A DNA stretch of 64,000 bases from Cloeon dipterum (Eukaryota; Arthropoda; Insecta; Ephemeroptera; Baetidae). The stretch's first letter is position 1, and each line of letters starts with the position of its first letter. The notes beneath the pieces were generated by a model. That model made no database searches, was not told where the DNA came from, and saw only the letters and a program-made list of their open reading frames with translations. The stretch spans positions 21,828,545-21,892,544 of the forward strand of contig NC_088790.1 in assembly GCF_949628265.1 (NCBI RefSeq), given 5' to 3'. Below, piece by piece: positions 11,271 through 22,080 of this stretch. The position numbers and the translations under genes were made by a program.

Positions 11271-12233
11271 CTACAAGGCTCGAAACAAAAAAAAAAAATA
11301 ATAATTGAAGGGAAATAAAATATGAATTTTTGCTCTACCATTTCATTGTTGAAAGCACATTATTTTTATTTGCACAAAGAAAACAGTTGTTCATTGTAAT
11401 TTAGTACCTTGAAACGTATTGTAAGATGTATTAAAAAATAAAAAGTTAGTATTTAGACTTGAGCAGAAAAATATTTTCTAAGTTTTTTGAATTTAAAAAT
11501 ATATAAATAACAATAATTTGTGCTTCATATCATACACCATTTACAAAAAGTCTCAAAATTATAATAAATACATTTTAGTATACTTTGATAACAAAACACC
11601 ATTACTTCGTTATGAAATTTGCTTCAAATCATAATTTAAATAATAAATAAATTTAATATAACTTTTACTCTCAAGCAATCGTAAAAAATTATCAATTGGT
11701 AAATTAAACGTCTGAAAAGTGCAAAAATTAAACTCTTCAAAAGTTTCCCTTTATCTATGTGAAGAAAAAAAATCACCATGAATAGATTTTTCAGTGGTTT
11801 TACATTTTCAACCATCATGGTGCAAAGCATTTGCTGGTATTAACTCCACGCTGAGTTTTTGAAAATTCGGATTTTTATTTTTGAAACATATTCAAGCCTG
11901 TCAAACAATGTTAAAAGTCATTTTGATAAATCTTTATTATATTTGAGCGGTTCAATTTATCTCTGTAGATTGCATGTTTCAATCTTTTGATAATAATGTT
12001 AAACATCATTTCAACACTCATTTTTCCGTAATGAAATTTTAGAATATTATATATGCCTTGAACCGAATCATATTTTTTAGAATGAATCAGGAAAAATCAA
12101 ATCTCAAGATGAGTGAGACGTTTTCCTACGGAAAAATTGAATGAGACCAGGGGAAGAAAAGAAATCAAATTTCTAAACTATGATTTGAAAACCAAGAATA
12201 AGGATATTTATTTCTCCTTAAAATTCAAACTTT
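11271..12233. other. AT-rich spacer
   Basis: No coding exon, repeat or hairpin of note is seen. TTTATT at about 12206 gives an AATAAA on the minus strand roughly 25 bases past the next gene's stop, a likely short polyadenylation site for that gene. Confidence 0.4.
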
Positions 12234-13470
12234 TTAAATCAGGTCAGTTACAACACTAGTAATGTTGTCGATACCCTTCAGGACGCTAGCGTACATTATC
12301 GGGAAATCTAACGCGTTATCCGATGCACGATGAGAAACGTTTTTTAAGGGGACTCCCTCCACTTGCGTGCCAACTGCGATTAAAAAATCGTTGAGGTATT
12401 TTTCTTGAGGATCAGAAGTAAACTGAAATAAAAACGCTAATCGAATCATAACTAAACAAGAGCAATGATGTTCTGTACGTTCAGAGCACCAGCTGTGAGG
12501 TCCTCAGGAGAACAAATATGTTTATCGCTGTCAAACGATGGCAAGCCACTTGCAAAGGTTTTAGCCGAGCAGTCGCTATACGAAAGGACGTCAGTTGTTT
12601 TATATTTCAAAACCTGAGAAGAAATTTGATTCAGATCTAGTGGCATTTAGCTGGAAAGAATAAATATCATACAGTATTTTCGAAGAAAAGCAATTTAGCC
12701 TGTTGAGTGGAATCAAAAGTTTGGAAACTTGCTTCAGAAAGGTTCATTTTTTGAAGATCCGTGAAAGGCTTGCACGTTTTCACCACGAGAAAAGTATCGC
12801 CTAGGTAATGCAATTCTCCAACTCGATGTCTAATCCGTGCTCCTTGACTGTCTCTACTGTAGATATAGAACTTTCCCGGCGTATCCCTAATGCAAGATTT
12901 TAGTTGTTTGTTATATATTTTCTCATGAAAAATACGAAGGGTAAATGATTTTCATTCCTCCAAAGGCGTATTTGTTGCTTATAACCGCTAATGCAGTTTG
13001 ATACCATTGTTCTGGTCTGAAGGCTAGCTCCACCTGTGTAATGTTAGAAAAAAAATTGAGAGGTTAAAACGATCCGAGAAGGCATTGACTCACGATGTAC
13101 GGAAATTCGGTCAAGTCTGCTACCTGCGTTGGTCCAAGTGCTCCTTCTGATGATGCAACTATAATCGGGAAATACATTCAATATTTACAACACACTTTAA
13201 TATATTAAAGTGAAGAGCTACTTAATTTTCTAAATGCAATGTTATAGGGAACAAATTTTTGTTTGATTATTCATCCCCGTGGTTTTGTGAATCACGAAAG
13301 ACTAAAATAAACGAATAGGACGGAATCAAGTTTCTAAAAGCTTTACATTCCCAATAAGGACATCACATAATTACGTTGGAAAACAATAAAATAGTGCTAT
13401 TTTTTTGCTGTCGCTAGTTTTCTCAGTTCTCACCTTTATAAAGAAAGAGCATCACAGCAAACAGTTTCAT
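12234..13470 (-). CDS. Secreted degenerate trypsin-like (S1) homologue, copy A
   Basis: Six minus-strand exons (13434-13470, 13094-13158, 12936-13033, 12673-12886, 12479-12613, 12234-12422) give 738 nt or 245 aa, the usual length of a small S1 protease with signal peptide. Intron phases are 1, 0, 2, 0, 0, the same as in copy B. The start MKLFAVMLFLYK is a short hydrophobic signal. An in-frame ATG 15 bases upstream (13485) is an alternative. S1-like landmarks: ADLTEFPYIVEL matches the FPYQVSL strand, ALAVISNKYAFGG the region before the catalytic His, FLVVKTCKPF the DIALLKL strand, SYSDC and HICSP the C168/C182 region, and FLIAVGTQVEG the IVSWG strand. No AAHC, no DIAL and no GDSGGP are present, so it should lack protease activity. 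The fold assignment is inference from pattern. A role as a binding or decoy protein is a guess. One splice donor (GTATTT at 12935) is weak but kept by analogy. Confidence 0.8.
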
Positions 13471-13547
13471 GGCGTTGGATCGCATTTCGAGAGTGATTCG
13501 CTTTGGCGTTTTTCTCAGAAACAGGTCTTGTAACCGTTTCCCAAAAG

Positions 13548-13555
13548 TTTAAATA
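13548..13555 (-). promoter_or_regulatory. TATA box of S1-like copy A
   Basis: On the minus strand the sequence reads TATTTAAA, 78 bases upstream of the MKLF start codon, leaving room for a start site about 30 bases on and a short leader. The surrounding block (13541-13567) recurs, diverged, at 14018-14046. Confidence 0.6.
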
Positions 13556-13689
13556 GGAGGCCAAAAGGTGGTAGGGATTTTTGATATCTCTTTCATCCCC
13601 CACTTTTAAGCACGAGGTAAGTATGACTTGCTGCTTTTGCTATTGTTAATGTTGTTTAGGAAATTCAAATCAGTTAAGATAAGGCGTGT

Positions 13690-14046
13690 CACGCACACAA
13701 AAAAGTAACACGTAAATTTTTTTGGAAAAGCGCCCTCTCTCTCCTCAGCAATAGCCTGACTAAATGTCGTGTCACGTACTAAAATGTAATTTAGCATTTA
13801 TATCACTTATAAAAAGTCGTTATGAAAAGTACCTACCATTTATAAAATGAGAAAAGGTTCAGGGGATTTCAATATCCGTAGTATACATAACTTGTTTCCT
13901 AAAAGAAAATATATCTGAGGTACTAAGCAGGCAAACATATTTCAACATTACGGTAATTATTTATACCAGTTCCAAGATAATTTCCGGCCATATCTCAATC
14001 ATGATTTAAAACCTGTCTCAAAAGTTTGAATACGAGGCCAAAAAAT
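13690..14046 (-). pseudogene. Remnant of another S1-like paralogue (promoter and first exons)
   Basis: The block at 14018-14046 copies the copy-A promoter (CAAAAGTTTGAATACGAGG versus CAAAAGTTTAAATAGGAGG). The TATA-like element is at 14025-14032. A minus-strand ATG at 13946-13948 lies 77 bases below it, against 78 in copy A. It opens MLKYVCLL, then a possible phase-1 donor. About 200 bases further a frame with EEREGAFP (near 13730) faintly recalls the EGALGP / QGAFGP start of exon 2. No later exons fit before copy A begins. The promoter match is good; the exon 2 match is weak. Confidence 0.45.
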
Positions 14047-14330
14047 GAGAGGAATTAACGATACTAATTTTATAATCATATTTTAATACGGATTCAAATT
14101 TCAGCCATTTATTTATTAGCTATTATGCCTAATAAAACATTCACAATATATGACGATGAAAGAGTTGCAAGAAGAAACTCACAACCTCGTTTTGCATTTG
14201 GATGATAATTCTGTGGCTTTTTCAACAAAAATTGTTTGCAAATCTGTTGACACACATGAATCGAATGTGAAATTAAAGCATCATTTGTATGCTTGCATTT
14301 TGACTCGAACATTTATTATTATTAACAAAT

Positions 14331-14845
14331 ATAATATAATATCACATGCTCTCGTATTATGTTCAGCAGCTGTTTCAGGCCTCATCAGAATTGTGCTTTA
14401 AATCTCAAACAAATTCATAACCACCCTAACAGCTGCAGAGAATTTCGAATCAGCGATTGTTGAAAAAGTCAGCCTGCTTTCATCACTGAGTGACACTGAA
14501 GGTTCACGAAATATTTATTTTTCCTTCTAGAATTTTATCGTGATGTTTAGAGAAAATTTGCACTCTTTGAAAATAGACCGCATAAGGAAGGTTGGCATTT
14601 CTTTGGCTTGGTGGAATTTTTGTGGAAGGAAATTTCTATCACAATGAGGGGGTTGTCGATTTCTTTGCTTGTTACTCTTTTCGTTTGCACTCATCTTTGA
14701 GTGCGTAGATAGACGTTTTCAACGGTCACTGATTTAAAATGCTCTGTAGCTTATTAATTTGTTTTGGAGTTTAAGTTTTATGCTGATGAGGCCTGCGGGG
14801 CCGAAATAGCTGCTGAACAATACAATAAGAGCGGGTGATAATATT
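14331..14845. mobile_element. Foldback/MITE-like element between the S1-like genes
   Basis: The segments 14331-14420 and about 14752-14845 are imperfect reverse complements for about 85 bp, including exact blocks GTTCAGCAGCT and AGGCCTCATCAG. The right arm carries an extra CGGCCCCG-like insertion. The 330-bp interior shows no transposase. It probably moved non-autonomously, or arose by inversion-duplication. Target-site duplications were not resolved. A 67-83 codon open frame on each strand near its left end is not convincing coding sequence. Confidence 0.65.
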
Positions 14846-15626
14846 TTTCTTTTTTACAATTTTTTAACTTCTTAGACTTCTATTCTCTGTTAATTGCCCA
14901 AAGGAGTTGCCATTGTAAAATCGATTTAATACTATACTTTAACACTCATGTGGAACACGCGATTTATGCGAGCAGAATATTAAAAAATATTACTTTCACA
15001 TTGGATTAAAAGCATAGATTTTTATTCCAATATGTTGTTTTTCATACTGTAAAACCATGATCAATTTTAACAAATTTAGGAAAAGCTTTGCAAAATTACT
15101 TTCTTTAATTGCTATCTGGATTGAAATTCCTTTGAATATTTTATTGGCATATATGAATAGTTAAAATTGACTTAAAAACTATATATGATAGCAGGAAATC
15201 CATGTTTAATTCAATTATATAATTTTAAATAGTATGTTTGCCCGATCTGCATAGTGTTTTTATTATTTGAACCCTGCGCACTTACCGATATTTGAATTTA
15301 GTAGTTAATAATTTAATATTATTTTATAGTAAAAGTTTAGACATTTGAATTTTACCACATCGTTTATTGTTTTGGTTTATTTTTATTTCATATTGTTTTA
15401 AACTCAAGTCGGTCAAGGTTTAATGGGGTTTAATTACCATAGTGTATTTATCAGGTGTATACAGTGATAAATCTAGCAAAACGCTCACCTGCGTTTCTTA
15501 CATTATAGATTATATGCGTGTGAAATAAAAAACATATTACAAATTGAAGCAAAACAATATATGAAAATCAAGGAATTTTTCTTTGGAAAGAATGAAAAAC
15601 GGTGTCGTGTTTTAAGCTGATAGATA
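14846..15626. other. AT-rich spacer
   Basis: Nothing with coding signal, repeat structure or recognisable regulatory motif was found between the foldback element and the last exon of copy B. Confidence 0.4.
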
Positions 15627-16874
15627 TTACATCAAATCAACATCAGCAGCAGAAGCAATTACATCAGTGAACATCTGAACACTTGAGTACCTAATTGGAT
15701 GCACGAGGGCGAGGTTTGTTGGTTCATACTCCACATAAGTAGGAATTCCCTCCACTTGTGTGTCCACTGCGACTAAAAAGGTGTTGTAGTGTAAGCCAGC
15801 TGTACTCGTAACAAACTGAAAAGAAGATATTTGTGATAGTGTTTGGGCGTACTATTCGCATCAATCAATTTTCGCACCGACATGGCGTTGGTTGAGTTTT
15901 CTGCAGGGGAGCAAATTTGGTATGAGCTGTTGAACGTCAGTGTTAACGCACCTAGCATGGCATTGCATTCGGTGTATGAGTTAACAACAGTTGTCACGTA
16001 CTTGAGGGTCTGAGAAGATAAAATATATAGGATATTGGATACATTTTGAGAAAATAATCCGCACGCTATTGTCGTAGTACAGCAATTTAGCGGCCACCTG
16101 CGCAGTTTCAAAAGAATGGAATTGGTTTGGCTCCAAACTCATCCTTGGGATGCCCAAGAAAGGCTCGCACACTTTGACCACAAGAAGTCCTTCATTCAGC
16201 ATGTATAATTTTGAGGGTGGGTGTTCCTTGCGGGTTGCAGCTAACATGTCACTATAGACGATGTAATCACTCGGCACGGTCCTGATTTTTGGTTTAATTA
16301 CAATGCACCGCGCTTGTGTTAAAAGCAACGTACCCTGGAAGGACGATTGATAGAGCACCTAATGCGTAAAAATCGCTGAGGACTACTAGGGGACAGTTAT
16401 AACCTTCATCATTGGCACCCGCCATTTTCACCTGCAAACTTAAATGTTGCATCTGTAAGAGTAACGTGAACATTTAACTCACAACATAAGGGAAATCAAC
16501 GAGGTCAGCATTTTGAGGTGGGCCAAACGCACCCTGCGATGCTGCAAATTAATGAGCGTTAGTATCTGGATAAGACGACAACAATTTTATAGAACACATC
16601 AAAGCTATGTGTCTGACAAATATGTTTTGCCGATTGATAAATATAATTTTAAAGACCTATGTATTGAGCTGATTTTGATTTATTCACAATTTGTTGATAT
16701 TTATGATTTGCAAGATTTAGCTATATGAGTAAAAGCCGTAAAAAGAATCATAATTTTCCACTGCTGAAAATTATCAACGCTATATAGATAAAATCAGATT
16801 GGTAAGCCCTTGCAACATTTCTTACCGTAAATATAAATTAGCACAACAAATATTTTTAAAATATTTGTTCCCAT
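15627..16874 (-). CDS. Secreted degenerate trypsin-like (S1) homologue, copy B
   Basis: Six minus-strand exons (16826-16874, 16483-16541, 16334-16431, 16065-16281, 15878-16009, 15627-15815) give 744 nt or 247 aa. Exons 3 and 6 have exactly the lengths of copy A (98 and 189 nt). The start MGTNILKIFVVLIYIYA is a signal peptide. Shared features with copy A are GPPQNADLVDFPYV, LVVLSDFYALGAL, LVVKVCEPF, LKYVTTVVNSYTEC, QICSP and FLVAVDTQVEGIP. The C-terminal stretch HPIRYSSVQMFTDVI resembles the last strand and helix of S1 proteases. The positions expected for catalytic His, Asp and Ser are replaced, so enzymatic activity is not expected. Paralogy to copy A is strong. The S1 relationship is inferred. 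The genes are tandem, same strand, about 2.2 kb apart. Divergence in the loops is high, which fits fast evolution. Confidence 0.8.
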
Positions 16875-16962
16875 TTTTCCTCTTCTCTAGAGACACAGCG
16901 TTGAACAAATGTGAAGGCGAAAATGTAAAAGAAAACACGTAAATTCCTATTTCCCCGCCACT

Positions 16963-16970
16963 TGACGTCA
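16963..16970. promoter_or_regulatory. CRE-like palindrome upstream of S1-like copy B
   Basis: TGACGTCA lies about 90 bases upstream of the copy B start codon, in a GC-richer stretch. bZIP factors of the CREB/ATF class bind this palindrome (established). No TATA box like that of copy A is seen at the matching distance, so the two paralogues may be driven differently. Confidence 0.35.
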
Positions 16971-18200
16971 TAAAAGGTAAAAATACGATAAAAACTGACC
17001 GTGGCGCTACGTTGACTAGTTTTGATATTTTATGCCTCGAGTGTGAAATAAAATTGTTGAGTTGATGTGTGTATTATTTTAATTCGAATTAATTGGGAAT
17101 ATCACACCTGCAATGCAGAATGACCATAATAATTCTAAACAGTTTCTTCTTTTTAAATATTATCAAATCAATTTATCAAATACTTCAGCTTCGAAGTGCA
17201 ATTACAATGCAAAAGTGAAGAAAAATATTTTTTTCTTCCTGCTTAGGAAAGTAAGGAATGAAAATGTTAAGCAAGAATTGAGAATGATCTAACCGTGGCA
17301 CGACACCACAAGATATATCTCATACCCACCGTAAAATTTGCTTTTCAAGTTTTATATTATTTATAATTTGTTATATCGTTGAAGAGGAAATTTTTGTTAG
17401 AACTGAGAATGCCTTTGATATATTTAAAAAAAACATTCATAACTTTTTCATTTGTGTTCATATGACTGAAAATTGTCCAACCTTACCAAGCAATTAAATA
17501 AAAAAAACAATGCCGAATCTTGCTTGCTATAAAATTATCTTGGTACGTTGGTAAAGCTGATATTTTTCGTGCTAACGAAATTCTTGTGTAGCTCATTTAA
17601 TTTTAAGCAGGAATACTCGTCGGCTGGGCTTGCTTGAACGTAAGGAAGTTGAACTAATAAACGGCCCAAGTGGCAGATCCTTTGTTAATTTTAATAAAAC
17701 TTTGCGCGTGCGTTTTATTTTTTAAGCAGCGCGCACCAACTGATAGGGCAAAATTATTATTTGCCGCTGCTACGCCGCCACCCGGCTTCTTTATTTGCAG
17801 CGGCGGCGGCGGGCCAAGTTTTAAATTTTAATCTGCCTCCCGAGGATAGTCAATTCTAAAAGGTTTAATAATTTTTCTTGTATAAAACGCGCAAATTTAA
17901 GGCCCCACGTGGAATTCCGCTCGGCTTATTTCTGTCTTGTATTTTACACCGGCTCCTCCCTTTTATCTTCGGTGAAGGGGTGCGCGCCCCCGCGATCGTG
18001 CACCCCTTGCATCCCAATGAGACGAGTGGCATAAACATCAATCTGGGCTGCAGCTAATTCTGCTGTTGTGCCAGTTCTCCTCGTATGTGTCGAGAGAAAT
18101 TCGCCGTCGCATGAATTTTTCAGCGGCCCGAAGCGATTTCAACAAGTTCTGCATTAATTTACTCCAACAGAGTCCTCCAGCAAAGTCGTGTCGAACTAAT
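16971..18200. other. AT-rich spacer then GC-rich island (17690-18160)
   Basis: The first 700 bases are AT-rich and featureless. The island has a GGC triplet run near 17799-17812, CpG-rich segments around 17980-18000 and a GGCATAAACATC motif near 18030. No frame looks coding. This is the first of the regularly spaced islands. Confidence 0.45.
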
Positions 18201-19540
18201 TTAAAAATCTGAATGGCTTCTCCTGGGTGGTAATTTTTGCCATAATTTCCATCGTTGCAGAAAAGTGGTTATTAAATATTGAAAGGCGCATGAACTGCGA
18301 GGCAGCTGGGTTTATAAAGATAAAAGATTTAAAGAATTGAAAATTTTAGGTTTAGTTCATAAAGTCTCAAGGCTTTAGGGGTTGATATTTTTTATTTTGC
18401 TCACATGTAAAAAGTAACTAGATTTTTTAATCCCGTTTAGCTATGTGGTGTTTCGGTTGTTAACTCGAGCAGAGTTTTTCTTTTCTGTAAGGTTGTTATG
18501 GCATTAAAAAATCAAATTCAAAAGAAATAACTGTCCATTCAAAATTCCTCAATTCCTTTTTATTTAATTTTACTCCAGCATTGTCGCTTTTTTACGAAGG
18601 TTTTATATTTTGAAGTTAAATCATCGGTGTTTGCAGCTCTATTTTAAAGTATTTCGGTGATTCTGATTCTTCATATTTTTTGGACACGAGGGTCAATAAA
18701 CTTCCACATCAAATTGTTGTGCATAATGCAAAGTGAATTATTCAAATGCACAAGAAGTGCCATTTGCGCAGAGAGCGCGAGTGGTAATGAAAATTACGCC
18801 GAAAGGGTTGACAATAAATCACTTTTGCGAATCTTAATTTCCCGGCGCGCTCATTGCGGGGGGCGATAAAACAGAATCGCAGAGGGCAGAGAGACGACGA
18901 TACAGCAGGAAAAGCGACAACAAATCAGGCTGCTGAGAGCAAGAAATCGCGCGGCTTGGCATTTTTGCCCGTGTGTGCGAGTGCGAGAGAGAGAGAGAGA
19001 GAGAGAGAGAGCTGGCGAGGGAGAGCGAGAGGATCCTCGGCCCAATCAAGATAAACTCGTTCTTCTTGAGCCGCGTGCCGACATAAATTGTGCCAGCTCC
19101 GGCGACGCCCGCCGCTGCCGCTGCCGTTGCCGCGCGCGCACCAGCAGTATTTCATACTTCATTAACCAGGCCTAATTAAGCTTATCAGTTGAAATGCATC
19201 TAAATTAAAGCGCCAGCCGCTCGCTCCAGTGATTTCCTCCCAAATAAGAAGTCGTATTTCATCATCACGCCCGCCGCCGCCTCGCCAGCCACTTCTCTTC
19301 GCTCCCTTGTCCCGGCCTGTACGTGTTGTGTGTCCTTTCGCTCGGCCCGCAGGCCAAAAACACCACGCACGCCCGCGCATAAATTTCGCATTTGTCCCGT
19401 CGCCTCGCCTCGCCTTGGCCGAACGTAAATTATTTCGCTTCTCCACTTTTTTGACCAGTTGGAATTATCCCCGAAGAGAAGCTCTCGCCCTCGTGTATGA
19501 CGAGGCATGCGTGAACGATTTTTATTAAAAATAAGCAATT
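18201..19540. other. GC-rich island with GA tract (18780-19530)
   Basis: A (GA)n tract at about 18984-19012 sits within a CpG-rich island; CGCTGCCGCTGCCGTTGCCG follows near 19108. Several overlapping frames stay open on both strands because stops are rare in such DNA. None matches a known protein, and none has supporting splice signals in a consistent phase. Confidence 0.5.
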
Positions 19541-22080
19541 GATTTTCCTAAAGCAAGCAATCACAAAACTTCTGTTTTATTTTACTTCCAACTATCCATC
19601 CGTTAAAATGATTCTAGGGTATTAATTTTTATAAAAAATCTATTTTTGTTTCAAAGGGATTTTAAACAGGCTACAATTAACGAAACTAGTTCCATTTTAG
19701 TTCTCACAAAAATTCCATTTAATTTTATGATTATTATAGAGCAACTACTCATAGAATGTGCATGAATTTAATTAGAGAACAGATTTTGCGAAAAATTAAT
19801 CAGTTCGTAATTTTTTTCTCTTGTTTTTTACTCCTCTCATCGACATCTACCCTGGTAACTTTCCTACTGCTGTAATAAATATCATGATTTTCAAAGCTTG
19901 CCTCTTGATTTGCGTTTAATTTTGGAGCCGATTTGCTAAGAAATTAAAAAATTTGCATTTTTTAGAAAGTGTTTATTAAGACAAAGACAAGCGATTTACA
20001 AAAAATCAGTACATAATTTTTTAAGGTATTACGTACAACCAACTACAAAATTAATATCGATTTAAATGATTTTTCTTTAGATTTGAAGTCAAATCAAAAC
20101 TATATTGTTTTTTTTTGTCAAACTACTAATTGCAAGTTGTCCAGGTTCCAACAGACCATCAATCAAAGTCACTTTAAATGCTTTTTAGCTACAAAAATTA
20201 TCATTTTCTTTTCTTCTGGGACATAGCAGAAAGGAAATTGTTTAGGGTCATTATATTTTATCTTTTAGGTCAGATAATGTGGACGGGAAGTTGCTTCTGA
20301 CTTTTTAAATTATTTTTTCTTCAAATTTCACCTGAGTGCAGCAAGCAGGGCACTATCACTGTTCTTATCACCCTCCAAACTAAGGCGCATATTCGTTCCA
20401 TTTTTGTGATAACGCTTTTTCCTTCTCTGAAATGAAAAAAATATGAAACACGAAATTCAAAAATGGAAATTTTCTAGCAGAGTAATGACGAAATTTTAAT
20501 AAGTTGGAAATAGCTTTTAGCATATAATATCACATAATATTGAATCAAAATTGATTTGAAAAACAGATAATACAAACATACATGGCATGATTCTTCAATT
20601 TATTGTAGTGGAACCTAGCTCTTTTAAAAAATGCAGTAAAATTTTAATTTAAAAACTCTATTAGTCTTCATTCACCATTAATTCAAGAACGAAGATTTTT
20701 TTGAACCTCTGCTCAGCACATCCCGTGGGCTATGAGTTCACCGGGTCCCAAAGCATCGCTGATTTTTTGTGAGCAACTTTTCTTGATGGATTCTAAATTT
20801 CCTCTCTACACAATTGCGAATTTGTTACTGAACAATCATAAACATTTGAATACATATTTCCAGTAAAATTATCCCAATGAAAATTGCAAATCGAAAATAG
20901 CGGAATTAAACAATATGAAAAAATTGGCCCAGCATTTTTACGTGGAAAGTTTTATGTTTGGATGGTTTTGAACCAAACTAGACTGCTATTTTACTCGTAT
21001 TTTTTACAATAAAGTCAATAAATATCATCTTCATCATATAGGTTTCTTGCTGTTCTTTTCTTGTAGCTTAATTTTTTATTTTTAATCAAAATCAGAAGGT
21101 TTCATTGCCAGATTTCAAGATTTTTTCAACATAAATGGAAAATTCGTCTCTCCTCTCTGAGTAAGTCGGAACCCAACTGTTGCTGATTGTAAAGATAATC
21201 AGCAAAATCTGCTTGAAATATGTCTCTTTCAATCATATTTAATAATTTTACTCTTCAAATTTGTAATTAAAAGTTCGATTAAAATGAAAAATAACTTTAT
21301 CGTAATATGAGAAAAAAAATCAAAAGATTCAAATCCTAAAATTGTTGCGTTTTTTACGTCGAAAATATTTAAGAACTGGGGACTTCCTAATTGCAAAGAT
21401 CGGTATGTTATGGTTATCATTTTCTGATGTGTAAAGATAAACGTATTCATCTAGATGTTTCAGCCAACTGTTAATGCTAATTTTGCGATGAAGAATGTAT
21501 TCATATGTACACCATTTGTTTAACTGTAACCATAGTAGTATTCTTATTCCAAGCTGCAAAATATTAAAATGTTTTCCGACGCAATCCATTTTGTAATATG
21601 GTAATTTTTCTTGTTTAATTCACCGTAGGTGCCTAATAAACACTACATTAATTCAATACAAATGCTTAAGTGAACAATGATATAAGTTCAGATCATATAT
21701 CTTTCCTCTTTCTTAGAACAGCAGGTTTAAAAAACTATTCATTAATAATCACCTAAAAATTATCCAAGGAGCGGTTGTCACAGCTGCACAAAAATGTTGA
21801 CAATTTCACGAATACTATGGTGTTTTTAAAATCTCACATGTGATTTAGATGGTTTGTATCCTAATAAGAGAGTTGTAAACTGTTTTAAATAATGTGGTTC
21901 AAGAATTTTAAATATTTGATTTAAACACAATTCCAATTATATAAGTTAATCAGACGCACTAACAATTAATCGAATAAAATATCCAACCCTAAAGAAATAA
22001 CGTAAATTGATTTAAAAAAAATCAAGCACTCTCCTAGTAGTTTGTCCCCGTTAGCCTAATTCTGAGCTCTGATTCGTTTT
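19541..22080. other. AT-rich spacer
   Basis: No gene is seen over 2.5 kb. At 21008-21040 a block with AATAAAGTCAATAAATATCA and a CATCTTCATCAT tail resembles the 3' end of a non-LTR retrotransposon, but no reverse-transcriptase coding sequence precedes it. A small hairpin (GCTGATT ... AATCAGC) lies at 21182-21203. Confidence 0.4.

Noticed and set aside
20995..21040. Retrotransposon-like 3' tail
   Set aside because: No reverse-transcriptase or endonuclease coding sequence precedes it; recorded only as a resemblance.
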